A DNA stretch of 64,000 bases, from the NCBI GenBank assembly GCA_937891765.1, contig CALAGQ010000046.1:26383-90382 (forward strand), in the 5' to 3' direction. Below, piece by piece: positions 44,112 to 53,579 of this stretch. The notes beneath the pieces are model-generated. The model was not told the DNA's origin, searched no databases, and was given only the letters and a program-made list of their open reading frames with translations. Within the stretch, counting starts at the first letter, position 1. Every line of letters begins with the position of its first letter. Source of the DNA: an uncultured Nitrospina sp. GTDB taxonomy: Bacteria; Nitrospinota; Nitrospinia; Nitrospinales; VA-1. Position numbers and translations under genes: made by a program.

Positions 44112-46523
44112 CTATAACTCCCTGACATTTCCTCCCACATGCTGGGCTCGCTTTTTAGGCAGACTGACTATAAAGCTTGTCCCAACACCCGGAGTGCTGC
44201 TGACAGTTATGGTTCCATTATGGTGTTCGATTATTTTCTTACAGATCGAAAGTCCTATCCCTGTTCCTTCGTAGGCAGTTCTTCCATGCAATCGTTGAAA
44301 GAGTTGAAAAATTCTTTCCTTATATTTTTCATCAAACCCAAGGCCATTATCCTCAATTCTTATGGTCACAAATCCATTGTCACCGGACCGGGAGGAAATG
44401 TTAACAACAGGAGCAACATCTTCTTTGCGGTATTTGAGGGCGTTGCTAATCAGGTTCTGAAACAACTGACGCATTTGAACAGGGTCGGCCTCTATGTCCG
44501 GCAATTTATCCACATTTATGGTTCCCCGAGATAGATGTATCCGGGTCTCAAGATCTAACAAAGTATCCTCGATGATTTTATTGCAATCAATTTTCACAAA
44601 TGGCAAAGATTGGGTCGTTACTTTTGAATACACCAGCAAATCATTAATAAGGTTCTGCATCCGGACTGTAGCATTCTGCATTCGATGGATGTAGTCACGG
44701 CTTTTCTCATCCAAATCCTGATTAAAGTCCATCAGCCTGTCTCCAAACATGCTCACTTTGCGAAGAGGCTCCTGCAGATCATGGGAGGCTATAAAAGCGA
44801 ATTCGCTGAGGTTTTGGTTGCTCCTCTCCAGAGCAGCGGTCCGTTCTCCCACCAGTCTTTCAAGATTGCCAAGGTGCTCTTCCAGTTTTATCTCCGCTTT
44901 GTGGCGTTCCAGTTCGGCCTCAACTCGGTTGGCAAAAACCTGCATAATGGCTATGGTGTTTAAGCTTTCTGATACCTTCGCATCATGCAGGACCGCTAAA
45001 TGCCCTATGCATTTTTTTTCCTTGTTAGACACAGGAACACCCAGATAACTTTCCACTCCCATTTCAACCAATAACCGGTCCTTCGGGAAAAGCTCTTGAA
45101 CATTTTTCGGGAAGAAGCATATTTTATTATTCACCACATTTTCGCATGGAGTATCCTTCAAAAAATATTCAATGTTCTCACCCGGCTCTCCATTCGCCCA
45201 TACTGCAAGGGTCATAGCTTTTTCAAGTTGATCCCCTACCAATTCCCCAATAAAGACGTATTTAACTTTGAGGAGTGTCGCCAAGTGCCTGACTAGTGAT
45301 TTTAAAAACTCATCTCCTGTGGCTTCAGAGGTTCCCACAACAATCTGCCTCAGCACCTCATTAGCATGTTTGCGTTCGGAAATATCCTTGAAGACCACAA
45401 CGGCCCCTGCCAGTTCGCCCTCTTCATAGATCGGTGTGCTGGTGTATTCAACAGGAAGGCTTGAACCGTCTTTGCACCAATATACTTCATCCGCCCCGCT
45501 GTAAATTTCACCATCACGCAACGAATGATAAATTGGGCAGTCCTCAATAGGATAAGGTGTTCCATCCAGCCTGGAATGGTGAATCAATAAATGGACAGGC
45601 TTGTCTTGCAATTCTTCCAGAGAATAGCCCATTAATTTTTCAGCCATGGGATTGAGAAAGGTTACCTTGCCATCCAGGTCCAGACCATAAATTCCTTCTC
45701 CTACTGATTCCAGGATGAGACTCCTGGACTTGTTGGCTTTGACAAGTTCAAGTTCAGCAAAATTTTTCTTGATGGCATTTTCTTTAAAAACCTGGAGTGC
45801 CTGACCCATCTCCGACATCTCGTCTTTTTTACCTGATATCTGAATCGGGAGCTCCAGATTACCCTTTACAAGCTCCCGCATGATATGGGTTAAATTTTTA
45901 AGCGGAATGAGAATGCTGTACACAAGAAACAAAACCAGAACTCCAGAAATCAACAGCAGAAGATTTGTGAGCATCATGAAGAATGCCTTTTGATCATGGA
46001 AATGTTTTGTCAGGGCCTGCGCCCGGGCATTAACTATATCCTGAAACTTTTTAATGTTGCCCATGATCAGGGCCTTCTGCTCACCGTAATAATCGCCAAA
46101 TACCAATCTTCTTGCTTCATCAAAATCTTTTCTTTCAACCGCCGCCATGGCCTTTTCTTCTGTCTTGATCAGGTGATCAGAGTATCCCTTGGCTTTTTCG
46201 ATGTAGGCCAATTCGCTCGGCAATACTTTAAGTTCTTTCAGTCTTGTAACTGCTTTGTCTCGAGAACGGGTAACATTTACCTCATTCCAGAAATTGTCAT
46301 AATGGGACATGTCTCCAAACTGCACGTGGCGGCGAATTTCATCCGTTAAATAATCAGAACCCTGTGCCAGTTGCTCCCCCAACTCCCGCAATTCTGCCTG
46401 CTGAGTCAACGCCTGATATTGGGCCTTTTCAAGCACATTCATCTTGTAAACAGAAAAACTGACCAGAGAAAACAGAAAAACTATAACGATGAATATGTTG
46501 CGGAATGTTGAAAAAATTGACAT
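44112..46523 (-). CDS. Sensor histidine kinase with HAMP, PAS and GAF domains
   Basis: 803 residues: membrane helix 1 (about 9-27), a helical periplasmic sensor (30-183, four-helix-bundle like), helix 2 (about 185-207), HAMP (208-258), PAS (about 272-385: SLILESVGEGIYGLDLDGKV), GAF (about 400-545), a coiled coil, HisKA with phospho-His in FAFIASHDLQEPLRK, and HATPase with NALKYR, EDNGLGF and GTGIGLSICKKII. The GAF has Cys residues (DTPCENVV) of unknown role. No response regulator is adjacent, so it is an orphan kinase that could pair with the lone receiver at 11496. Confidence 0.92.
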   Translation of the reverse strand: MSIFSTFRNIFIVIVFLFSLVSFSVYKMNVLEKAQYQALTQQAELRELGEQLAQGSDYLTDEIRRHVQFGDMSHYDNFWNEVNVTRSRDKAVTRLKELKVLPSELAYIEKAKGYSDHLIKTEEKAMAAVERKDFDEARRLVFGDYYGEQKALIMGNIKKFQDIVNARAQALTKHFHDQKAFFMMLTNLLLLISGVLVLFLVYSILIPLKNLTHIMRELVKGNLELPIQISGKKDEMSEMGQALQVFKENAIKKNFAELELVKANKSRSLILESVGEGIYGLDLDGKVTFLNPMAEKLMGYSLEELQDKPVHLLIHHSRLDGTPYPIEDCPIYHSLRDGEIYSGADEVYWCKDGSSLPVEYTSTPIYEEGELAGAVVVFKDISERKHANEVLRQIVVGTSEATGDEFLKSLVRHLATLLKVKYVFIGELVGDQLEKAMTLAVWANGEPGENIEYFLKDTPCENVVNNKICFFPKNVQELFPKDRLLVEMGVESYLGVPVSNKEKKCIGHLAVLHDAKVSESLNTIAIMQVFANRVEAELERHKAEIKLEEHLGNLERLVGERTAALERSNQNLSEFAFIASHDLQEPLRKVSMFGDRLMDFNQDLDEKSRDYIHRMQNATVRMQNLINDLLVYSKVTTQSLPFVKIDCNKIIEDTLLDLETRIHLSRGTINVDKLPDIEADPVQMRQLFQNLISNALKYRKEDVAPVVNISSRSGDNGFVTIRIEDNGLGFDEKYKERIFQLFQRLHGRTAYEGTGIGLSICKKIIEHHNGTITVSSTPGVGTSFIVSLPKKRAQHVGGNVREL

Positions 46524-46769
46524 GGAGGGATTGCGCCTAAATTTCTACCTGATATTTAAGGGAGTTGGGTCACAAATAACTTTTATAAAGTCATGTATTT
46601 TAATATAATACGCCAATTCTTACACAACAAGTGAATTACTAAAAAAACTTCTACTGGGTGGGTGAATTTTTGAAATAACCGATGCATCAGTTAAAATGAA
46701 GCCTAAAATATAACCTAAAAATATGAGGCTCCTAATTTTCGGAGCTCTGTTATTACTGAGAGGAATAGA

Positions 46770-47198
46770 ATGGGTAACGAAAAATCAAGGTTTTTGAAAA
46801 GAGACGATGGAACGATTTACGATTCTCTGACCAGTGTAACCTGGATGGCGAACGACTCGCGGTTGGATCTGGACAAAGAGGTCTCTTACTCGGAAACAGA
46901 AGAATACGTAAAAAAAATGAACGAAAAAAAAGTGGGTGGCTACGACGACTGGCGTCTTCCGACCGTCCATGAAGCCTCCTCCATTTTTGACAAGGAAAAG
47001 TTGAATAAAGATTTCAAGGGCGGCGATATTCATCTCGACTCTGTGTTTCCTCCCGGCGCGGGCAACTGCACATGGACTTCATCCACCCGCGGCAAGGAAG
47101 CACAAATCCTTTTCTACATGAACGGCTGTGCCTACTGGTACGGCAAGGACGATCAAACCATTTCGCACGGAGCACGCCTCGTCCGCCGCGATAGCTAA
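46770..47198 (+). CDS. DUF1566 (Lcl C-terminal-like) protein
   Basis: 142 residues. TIYDSLTSVTWMANDSRLD, GGYDDWRLPTVHEASSIFD and a C-terminal GAGNCTWTSSTRGKEAQILF with ARLVRRD are the hallmarks of DUF1566 domains. These resemble C-type-lectin-like folds and occur in secreted or surface proteins, but this copy has no signal peptide. The start follows GAGAGGAATAGA. Role unknown. Confidence 0.8.
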   Translation: MGNEKSRFLKRDDGTIYDSLTSVTWMANDSRLDLDKEVSYSETEEYVKKMNEKKVGGYDDWRLPTVHEASSIFDKEKLNKDFKGGDIHLDSVFPPGAGNCTWTSSTRGKEAQILFYMNGCAYWYGKDDQTISHGARLVRRDS

Positions 47199-47199
47199 C

Positions 47200-47276
47200 T
47201 GCTCGCCGCAGGGGCAATGAGCATTAGCTTTTTACTGCTGGCAAAGAGCTACCTCGGCTGATGAGCTATTGCTAAT
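47200..47276. repeat. Modular intergenic repeat, copy 12
   Basis: CTCGCCGCAGGGGCAATGAGC, TTAGCTTTTTACTGC on one half, and CTGGCAAAGAGCTACCTCGG, GATGAGCTATTGC inverted on the other. Two half copies face each other, making the whole palindromic. Confidence 0.7.
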
Positions 47277-47280
47277 TGTA

Positions 47281-47321
47281 TCCCTCCCTTCATAGGGAGG
47301 GACTGAGGGAGGGTTGGCTTT
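47281..47321 (+). terminator. TCCCTCCC/GGGAGGGA hairpin with T-run
   Basis: A perfect 8-bp stem with a 6-base loop (47281-47302), followed by GAGGGAGGGTTGGCTTTTTT. Also a member of the gggaggg repeat family. The GDPD gene starts at 47325, so the T-run abuts its start codon. Confidence 0.5.
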
Positions 47322-47324
47322 TTT

Positions 47325-48377
47325 ATGACCCGCAAAAATAAAAGACGGTTCTTTCTATGTTTCTGGGTGGCTTTTCTATTTTTAAACTGCATCCCTCGCT
47401 ATGGCCTGGCGAAATGCCCCACCAGAATGGGTTCTATTTTTACCCCGGACCATTTTTTAGTGATCACGCACAGAGGCGCGGTCAGCAAATTCCCGGAAAA
47501 TACTATTCCAGCTTTGCAGCAGGCTTTGAACGTCGATGGCGCCAACGCTCTCGAAGTCGATCTGTCTCTGACCAGAGATAGAGAAATTGTTCTCTGGCAC
47601 GATTGGGATCCGAACGACCCGCTAGCACTGATCAGGCAGGAGAAGGGTGAGTCGGTTGAAAAATTCAAGCCCTACAGTCCCTCGTCAGAGTGGAGAAAAA
47701 AAGTCAGCAAACTTACTCTGGCCGAATTTACAGAGCACTACGGATACGAAGACAGAATCACCAACACCAAAGCTGCTATTAAAATCCCAACTTTTCTGGA
47801 TTTAATGGAATGGGCCGCACAGCAGGACAAACTCAAATTGGTGTTGTTGAAGTTACAGATTCCGGCTGACGAGCGTCATTTAGCCCCAATCATGCTCAAA
47901 AAGATGCAACTGGCTATTGGCAGCATTTATCCAGCCCCCCGATTTCAATTCATAGTGTCGACTCCGCATAAAGAAGTTTTAAACCTGATCAGGAATCGGT
48001 TTGATGAGTTTTCATTTTCCTATGACCGGGAAATCCCCCCGACTGGAATCATAAATTATCATGGCTTCACAACTGTCCCCAGTGCCATGGATTTTAAAAA
48101 CAGTTTTGCGGGCATCGGGCTCCTCGTCCATACAGGCCCTCCTGACTCCTCAACCCCGGATCCATGGCTGACCTATAAATATATTTTAACGCTCGACTTT
48201 AAAATTCGCGATGGCTACAAACAAAGCTCTTCCAACTATATTAAAATTATCAGTTGGACCTTTAATGACGAGAAAAAATTAAGATGCCTGATCAATCTGG
48301 GCGTCGACGGAATTGTGACGGACAATCCAAAAATGTTACGCAGAATCGCATTGGACATGGGGAAAATTTTAGATTAA
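47325..48377 (+). CDS. Glycerophosphodiester phosphodiesterase-family exported protein
   Basis: 350 residues with a signal peptide (about 1-29, ending GLA-K). The GDPD TIM-barrel motif ITHRGAVSKFPENTIPALQQ gives His-Arg, and ALEVDLSLTRDREIVLWHDW gives the metal-binding Glu/Asp and second catalytic His. The C-terminal INLGVDGIVTDNP is typical. It would hydrolyse glycerophosphodiesters to glycerol-3-phosphate, a phosphate source, and it lies next to the phosphate regulon. No Pho-box repeat is seen before it. Confidence 0.85.
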   Translation: MTRKNKRRFFLCFWVAFLFLNCIPRYGLAKCPTRMGSIFTPDHFLVITHRGAVSKFPENTIPALQQALNVDGANALEVDLSLTRDREIVLWHDWDPNDPLALIRQEKGESVEKFKPYSPSSEWRKKVSKLTLAEFTEHYGYEDRITNTKAAIKIPTFLDLMEWAAQQDKLKLVLLKLQIPADERHLAPIMLKKMQLAIGSIYPAPRFQFIVSTPHKEVLNLIRNRFDEFSFSYDREIPPTGIINYHGFTTVPSAMDFKNSFAGIGLLVHTGPPDSSTPDPWLTYKYILTLDFKIRDGYKQSSSNYIKIISWTFNDEKKLRCLINLGVDGIVTDNPKMLRRIALDMGKILD

Positions 48378-48426
48378 TGCGCGCTCTTGCCCGCAAAACT
48401 CTTCGTAATTTCTTTCATCTAATAAA

Positions 48427-48469
48427 CTAACCAAAACCTAACCCACCAGAATTAAACTAAGGCTATAAT
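48427..48469 (+). promoter_or_regulatory. Putative Pho box and promoter of phoB
   Basis: CTAAC at 48427-48431 and again at 48438-48442 (11-bp period), then TATAAT at 48464-48469. The -10 begins 26 bases (15 + 11) after the second CTAAC, on the same grid as the porin and pstS promoters. There is no -35 hexamer, as expected for PhoB-activated promoters. Confidence 0.65.
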
Positions 48470-48486
48470 TTCCTTAATACTTAATA

Positions 48487-49185
48487 ATGCGTGCCATGAC
48501 ACAAAAACAGATTCTCGTTGTCGAAGACGAAGAAGACATTCAGGAACTACTCAGATACAATTTAACCAAAGATGGCTATCAGGTGCATTGCACGGGGTCC
48601 GGGGAATCCGGGTTGCGGGAAGCCCGGAAGCTATTACCGGATTTGCTGATCCTCGATCTGATGCTTCCGAAAATGAATGGGCTGGAGGTCTGCCGTCAAT
48701 TGAAGAGTGCTGCAGATACCAATCACATTCCCATAATCATGCTGACGGCCAAAGGGGAAGAATCGGATATTGTGATTGGGCTGGAAATGGGGGCAGACGA
48801 TTATGTCACCAAACCTTTCAGCGTCCAGGTTTTTCTAAGCCGGGTTAAGGCGGTGCTTCGGCGTAATCAGGAAACAGAACTCCCCGAGTCCGGCATTCTA
48901 AGTTTCAAGGATTTGCAAATCCATTTGGGAAAATATGAGGTCCGGGTTAAAGATGAGCTGACAAAATTGACCCGCACCGAGTTTATGATTCTGGAGTTTT
49001 TGTCCCGGCGTCCAGGATGGGTTTTTACCCGCGGGCAGATTGTCGATGCCGTGCGCGGGGACGGTTATGCCATCACCGACAGAGCTATCGACTTTCAGAT
49101 TGTTGGCCTGCGTAAAAAGCTGGGTGATGTTGCAAAATATATCGAAACAGTCCGGGGAGTCGGGTACCGATTCGCGGAAATTTAA
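48487..49185 (+). CDS. phoB: Phosphate response regulator PhoB
   Basis: 232 residues: receiver domain (QILVVEDEEDIQELLR, phospho-acceptor Asp57 in LILDLMLPKMNGLE, Lys in YVTKPF) and a winged-helix OmpR/PhoB DNA-binding domain (LTRTEFMILEFLSRRPGWVF ... ETVRGVGYRFAE). The close linkage with phoR, a porin and pstSCAB-phoU identifies it as PhoB. Start ATG 48487 or 48496; neither has a strong ribosome site. The putative Pho box upstream implies autoactivation. Confidence 0.95.
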   Translation: MRAMTQKQILVVEDEEDIQELLRYNLTKDGYQVHCTGSGESGLREARKLLPDLLILDLMLPKMNGLEVCRQLKSAADTNHIPIIMLTAKGEESDIVIGLEMGADDYVTKPFSVQVFLSRVKAVLRRNQETELPESGILSFKDLQIHLGKYEVRVKDELTKLTRTEFMILEFLSRRPGWVFTRGQIVDAVRGDGYAITDRAIDFQIVGLRKKLGDVAKYIETVRGVGYRFAEI

Positions 49186-49260
49186 CGACTGCATAGAATA
49201 TGCTATAGTTGCTTTACCATCCTTATCTACATGTTGCCAAAATCCGCCGGTTAAAAAATT

Positions 49261-51018
49261 ATGGCAAAAAAAAGAATTCTTTGGCAACTTTTCCCTTCCT
49301 ATCTTTTGATCACCTTTACCGCGCTTCTTGCGGTCGGAGGCTATGCGCTCAATTCGGTGCGGGATTTTTATTATGCCCGGACAGCGGAAGATTTAAAGGC
49401 CCGGGCTTGGCTGGTTGAACACCAGATTACAAGCAAAGCCCCCGATTCCCTAAACACCCTGAGCCGCGAACTGGGAACAAAAACCAACACCCGCATTACC
49501 ATCATCGACATTTCGGGAAAGGTCTTGGGGGATTCCCATGAAGACCCTTCGCGCATGGACAATCACTCAGACCGGCCGGAATTCAAAACCGCCCTGCAAG
49601 GCGAAATCGGCATGGCCTTGAGGTTCAGCAATACCCTGAAGGAACAAATGATGTATCTGGCGGTGCCCATTATTCGTGATGGGACTTTATCCGGCATCGT
49701 CCGGACATCCGTTCCTTTAACTTTCATTGACCGGGCATTGAGAACTATTGAGTTGAAAATTGGTGGGGTCGGTTTGGTCGTGGCTTTGTTGGCGGCAGGA
49801 ATCAGCCTCATGGTCTCGCGCAGAATCAGTAGCCCCCTCGAACAGATGAGACACACCGCTGAAACAATTGCCAAGGGAGAGTGGAAAGAAAAATTGCTGG
49901 TGTCCAGCGATTCTATTGAAATCTCAGCCTTGTCCGATGCCTTGAACCAGATGGCAGCGCAACTGGAAGAGAGGATTAAAACCATCACCCATCAACGCAA
50001 TGAAAGTGAAGCCGTGCTTTCCAGCATGGTCGAGGGAGTTCTAGCCGTGGACGCCAGAGAAAAAGTGATTCGCCTGAATAACGCTGCCAGAAAACTACTT
50101 GGAATAGAACCCGGCAAGGCGGAAGGCAGACTCATCGGTGAAGTCGTGCGCAATCCACACCTGCGCGAATTTGTCACACAAACTCTGCAAGGCATCGAAA
50201 ATGTGGAAACCGGCCTGACCATTGGAAGTCAAAACGAAATTTTTCTTCAGGCTCATGGTGCGGCGCTAAAGGATGTGCAAGGACAATCTATTGGCGCAGT
50301 CATTGTTTTAAATGATGTGACACGCCTGCATCGCCTGGAAACTGTTCGCCGTGATTTTGTTGCCAACGTATCCCATGAACTAAAAACCCCCATTACCTTG
50401 ATCAAAGGTTTTGTGGAAACTCTTCAGCAGGGTGCTCTGGAAAACCACGAGGAAGCCGAGCGGTTTCTGGGCATCATGGCCAAGCAAGTTGATAGGTTGA
50501 ACGCCATTATTGAAGACCTGCTCAGCCTTTCCCGGTTGGAACAGGGTACCGGAAAACCTGAAGTGGAGAAATCCACGCTCCACCAAATTCTTGAATCGGC
50601 CATCCGAGATTGCGAACTGAAAGCTGCTGATAAAAACACAACCATCCAGTTAAATTGTGCCAACGAACTGGAGGTACTTGCCAATCCGGATCTGTTGAGT
50701 CAGGCTGTGCTCAACCTCGTCGACAATGCGCTGAAATACAGCGAACCGGGAGGAAAGGTCGAAGTAGAAGCCCAGATAACCGAATCAGAAGTAGTGATTG
50801 CCGTTCAGGATTGGGGATGCGGTATCGATTCTCCTCACCTCCCCCGACTGTTCGAAAGGTTTTACCGGGTCGATCAGGCCCGAAGCCGCCAACTGGGTGG
50901 CACAGGACTGGGACTCGCCATCGTCAAGCATATAGTTCAGGCACACGGTGGCTCCGTTTCCGTTAACAGCACCCTCGGCAAAGGCAGTCGATTCTCTATT
51001 CACCTGCCCATCCCCTAG
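49261..51018 (+). CDS. phoR: Phosphate sensor histidine kinase PhoR
   Basis: 585 residues: helix 1 (about 10-30), a periplasmic sensor (31-158, larger than in the E. coli protein), helix 2 (about 160-180), HAMP (180-235), PAS (about 245-355), HisKA (FVANVSHELKTPITLIKGFV) and HATPase (NLVDNALKYS, DWGCGIDSPHLPRLFERFYR, GTGLGLAIVKHIV). It follows phoB by 75 bases. It would phosphorylate PhoB when the Pst system reports low phosphate. The extended periplasmic domain is of the type found in Firmicutes and deltaproteobacterial PhoR. Confidence 0.93.
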   Translation: MAKKRILWQLFPSYLLITFTALLAVGGYALNSVRDFYYARTAEDLKARAWLVEHQITSKAPDSLNTLSRELGTKTNTRITIIDISGKVLGDSHEDPSRMDNHSDRPEFKTALQGEIGMALRFSNTLKEQMMYLAVPIIRDGTLSGIVRTSVPLTFIDRALRTIELKIGGVGLVVALLAAGISLMVSRRISSPLEQMRHTAETIAKGEWKEKLLVSSDSIEISALSDALNQMAAQLEERIKTITHQRNESEAVLSSMVEGVLAVDAREKVIRLNNAARKLLGIEPGKAEGRLIGEVVRNPHLREFVTQTLQGIENVETGLTIGSQNEIFLQAHGAALKDVQGQSIGAVIVLNDVTRLHRLETVRRDFVANVSHELKTPITLIKGFVETLQQGALENHEEAERFLGIMAKQVDRLNAIIEDLLSLSRLEQGTGKPEVEKSTLHQILESAIRDCELKAADKNTTIQLNCANELEVLANPDLLSQAVLNLVDNALKYSEPGGKVEVEAQITESEVVIAVQDWGCGIDSPHLPRLFERFYRVDQARSRQLGGTGLGLAIVKHIVQAHGGSVSVNSTLGKGSRFSIHLPIP

Positions 51019-51090
51019 TTTGCCGAAAAATTTTCTCCTCAAATCGTCCGTCCCGGACGACATCGAATTTCCCTGCCTTTTTATACACTT

Positions 51091-51133
51091 CTAACCTTTC
51101 CCTAATAGTTTCCTAACGCACACTTTGTATCTT
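51091..51133 (+). promoter_or_regulatory. Putative Pho box and promoter of the porin gene
   Basis: CTAAC at 51091, CTAAT at 51102 and CTAAC at 51113: three units exactly 11 bases apart. A -10-like TATCTT begins at 51128, 15 bases after the start of the last unit, the same distance as at pstS. Confidence 0.7.
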
Positions 51134-51196
51134 TGAAAAAAAATCAGCAGGTTGCTGAAAAAAATCAAGTTTAGGATTTGTAAAGGAGGAGTACGA

Positions 51197-52375
51197 ATGT
51201 TAAAGAAAAGTTTTTTAATTTGCGCCTTGGCGAGTTCCATGTTTATCGGCGGAATCTCTTCGGCAATGGCCGAAATGTCAGAACAGGAACTCAGGCTCAC
51301 GGCATTGGAAGAAAAACAGCAAGCTAACGACCAGTTACTTGAAATTTTAAAGCGGTTCACTTGGCACGGTGATCTTAGAACCCGATACCAATGGGAGGCA
51401 ACCCAAGGATCTGCCGCAGGTGCCCACAAGTTGGATAGGGACCGAATACGATTACGCTTCAGGATTGGTGCCACGGTTCACATGTCTAAGAATCTGGATA
51501 TCGGTTTCCGTTTGGATACCCCAGGAGTAGGTACCATCGACTCTGGAAATGCAACCTTGGATGGTGGCTTCGGGAGCAAGGGAATTGATTTAGGTCGAGC
51601 GTATTTCAACTATAGACCGAACATCATGGGCCTCGAAACCAGTGTCTGGGGTGGAAAATTTGCGCCAAATTTCATGAGATCGGAAATCGTCTGGGACAGC
51701 GATGTCAATCCGGAAGGTTTTGCAGAGAGTTTCTCCAAGAAATTGGGAGACACCAAGGTAGAGGCCAATTTTGGCCAATTTCTCCTTGATGAAAATAATC
51801 CCGGTAAAGAAATTTGGTTGATGGGTTATCAAGGTGTGCTGAGCCAGAAAACCGGCATCGGCAAGTTTAAATTTGCGGTTGCGTACTACGATGTGGTGAA
51901 TAGTGAGGGGACGACTTCGGCTCCAACAGGCTCTTCTGGGATCCTCAACACGGCATCTGAAGTCGAGATGCTTGATATCATGGCCGAATGGTCCGAAAAA
52001 ATCATGGGACAGAAGCTCAAAATTTTTGGCGAATACGAGCAGAATGTCGGCAAACTGGCCGCAGGGGTCAGCGATCTTGATACGGCTTGGCAGATCGGCG
52101 CTAAATACGGCAAGTCCGGTGAAAAGTTTGGCGATTACGACTTGAAAGTAATTTATCGGGTGGTTCAAAGTTCAGCCGTTCTGGACTCGATCTCTGACTC
52201 GGATTTTCATGGCGGAAATAGTAATGGTCGCGGTTTTGAGGCCGGTGGCAGCATCGGGCTTCGAAAAGGAGTTAAGCTCGCGCTCACCTACTTCGACACC
52301 CGGGATGAGCGAGCTATAGGAGATAGCCCTCAAGAAAATCAAACCTTTCAGGCTGACCTGAAGTTCAAGTTCTAG
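51197..52375 (+). CDS. Outer-membrane porin of the phosphate regulon
   Basis: 392 residues: signal peptide (about 1-25, cleavage at AMA-E), a short coiled coil (QELRLTALEEKQQANDQLL) as in trimeric porins, then a beta-barrel with alternating strands (FTWHGDLRTRYQWE, RIRLRFRIGATV, AYFNYRPN) and a final strand ending in Phe (TFQADLKFKF). Same layout as 'putative porin' proteins. Its place between phoR and pstS and the Pho box suggest that it admits phosphate. I start at ATG 51197 after AAAGGAGGAGTACGA. Confidence 0.88.
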   Translation: MLKKSFLICALASSMFIGGISSAMAEMSEQELRLTALEEKQQANDQLLEILKRFTWHGDLRTRYQWEATQGSAAGAHKLDRDRIRLRFRIGATVHMSKNLDIGFRLDTPGVGTIDSGNATLDGGFGSKGIDLGRAYFNYRPNIMGLETSVWGGKFAPNFMRSEIVWDSDVNPEGFAESFSKKLGDTKVEANFGQFLLDENNPGKEIWLMGYQGVLSQKTGIGKFKFAVAYYDVVNSEGTTSAPTGSSGILNTASEVEMLDIMAEWSEKIMGQKLKIFGEYEQNVGKLAAGVSDLDTAWQIGAKYGKSGEKFGDYDLKVIYRVVQSSAVLDSISDSDFHGGNSNGRGFEAGGSIGLRKGVKLALTYFDTRDERAIGDSPQENQTFQADLKFKF

Positions 52376-52440
52376 TAGGCTAGTTCTAGTAAATTGTTGA
52401 TTTAGCGTTCAATCTCCTCCAAGAATTGAATCCTCAAAGA

Positions 52441-52480
52441 CCGTTGTCCCGGCAAGCTTCAAGCCGGGCAGCGGTTTTTT
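52441..52480 (+). terminator. Rho-independent terminator after the porin gene
   Basis: CCGTTGTCCCGGC, loop AAGCTTCAA, GCCGGGCAGCGG, then TTTTTT. A GC-rich stem directly followed by six T, 66 bases after the porin stop. Confidence 0.88.
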
Positions 52481-52510
52481 GCTTTTCTCCTTCCCCTCAT
52501 CTTTCAACTC

Positions 52511-52548
52511 CTAACACAAATCTAATACTGAACAGCTATAAATCTAAT
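52511..52548 (+). promoter_or_regulatory. Putative Pho box and promoter of pstS
   Basis: CTAAC at 52511 and CTAAT at 52522 (11 bases apart), then TATAAA at 52537-52542 (15 bases after the second unit). A further CTAAT at 52544 stays on the 11-bp grid, downstream of the -10. Confidence 0.7.
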
Positions 52549-52606
52549 AAAGAATGACTAGATTGGCTGTATGACAAACAAACAGCCATCTTTTAAGGAG
52601 TGCATC

Positions 52607-53575
52607 ATGATCAAAAAATTAGCCATCGTTTTACTGGTTTTATTCTGGGCGAGTTCTGTTTTTGCCGTCGAGGTAGATCCTCAGCTTTCAAACTATAGCA
52701 AACAGGGCGGAGTCAGCGGAAACATCTCCAGTGTCGGATCAGACACCTTGAACAATCTGATGACTTTATGGAGTGAAAAATTCAAACAGTTTTATCCCAA
52801 CGTAAACATTCAAGTCGAAGGAAAAGGTTCCTCCACCGCTCCGCCAGCTTTGATCTCAGCCACCGCGCAGTTGGGCCCGATGTCACGTGCGATGAAGAAA
52901 AAAGAAATAGACGCTTTTGAATCCAAATTCGGCTACAAACCAACTCCGGTTCGGGTCGCAGTGGATGCTCTTGCGGTTTTCGTCAACAAGGACAACCCGA
53001 TCAAGGGGTTGAATCTGGAACAGGTCGATGCGCTGTTCTCCAAAAGCCGCAGACGTGGTCATAAAGAAGTGGAAACCTGGGGCGATCTTGGCGTTACCGG
53101 AAACTGGGCAGACCGTCCGATCAGCGCCTATGGCCGCAACTCCGCGTCCGGCACTTATGGTTTTTTCAAAAAACTGGTCATGAAAAAAGGCGACTACAGG
53201 GACGAAGTGAAAGAGCAACCGGGTTCCGCGTCAGTTGTTCAGAGTGTCAGCGTAGACCCATTTTCTGCCGGATACAGCGGTATCGGTTATAAAACCTCAG
53301 GCGTACGCGCTCTGCCTTTGGCCGAGAGCGGAACAAGTTTTGTGGAGCCCTCAGCGGAAAACGCCCTGACCGGCGAATATCCTCTGGCGCGATTCCTCTA
53401 CATCTATGTCAATAAGGCACCGGGAAAATCTCTCGATCCTATGACCAAAGAGTTTGTGAAAATGATTCTCTCCAAAGAAGGTCAGCAAGTGGTCGTCAAG
53501 GGAGGCTATTTTCCGATTGCTAAATCTGTGACCGATGAAGATCTACAAAAGATCTCGGCGACCATGACCAACTGA
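52607..53575 (+). CDS. pstS: Phosphate-binding periplasmic protein PstS
   Basis: 322 residues: signal peptide ([19 protein letters not shown]) and a class II periplasmic binding fold. Phosphate-contacting motifs are [27 protein letters not shown] and [15 protein letters not shown] start at ATG 52607, preceded by AAGGAGTGCATC, rather than at 52571. The first gene of pstSCAB-phoU and expected to be strongly induced at low phosphate. Confidence 0.95.
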   Translation: MIKKLAIVLLVLFWASSVFAVEVDPQLSNYSKQGGVSGNISSVGSDTLNNLMTLWSEKFKQFYPNVNIQVEGKGSSTAPPALISATAQLGPMSRAMKKKEIDAFESKFGYKPTPVRVAVDALAVFVNKDNPIKGLNLEQVDALFSKSRRRGHKEVETWGDLGVTGNWADRPISAYGRNSASGTYGFFKKLVMKKGDYRDEVKEQPGSASVVQSVSVDPFSAGYSGIGYKTSGVRALPLAESGTSFVEPSAENALTGEYPLARFLYIYVNKAPGKSLDPMTKEFVKMILSKEGQQVVVKGGYFPIAKSVTDEDLQKISATMTN

Positions 53576-53579
53576 TTGA

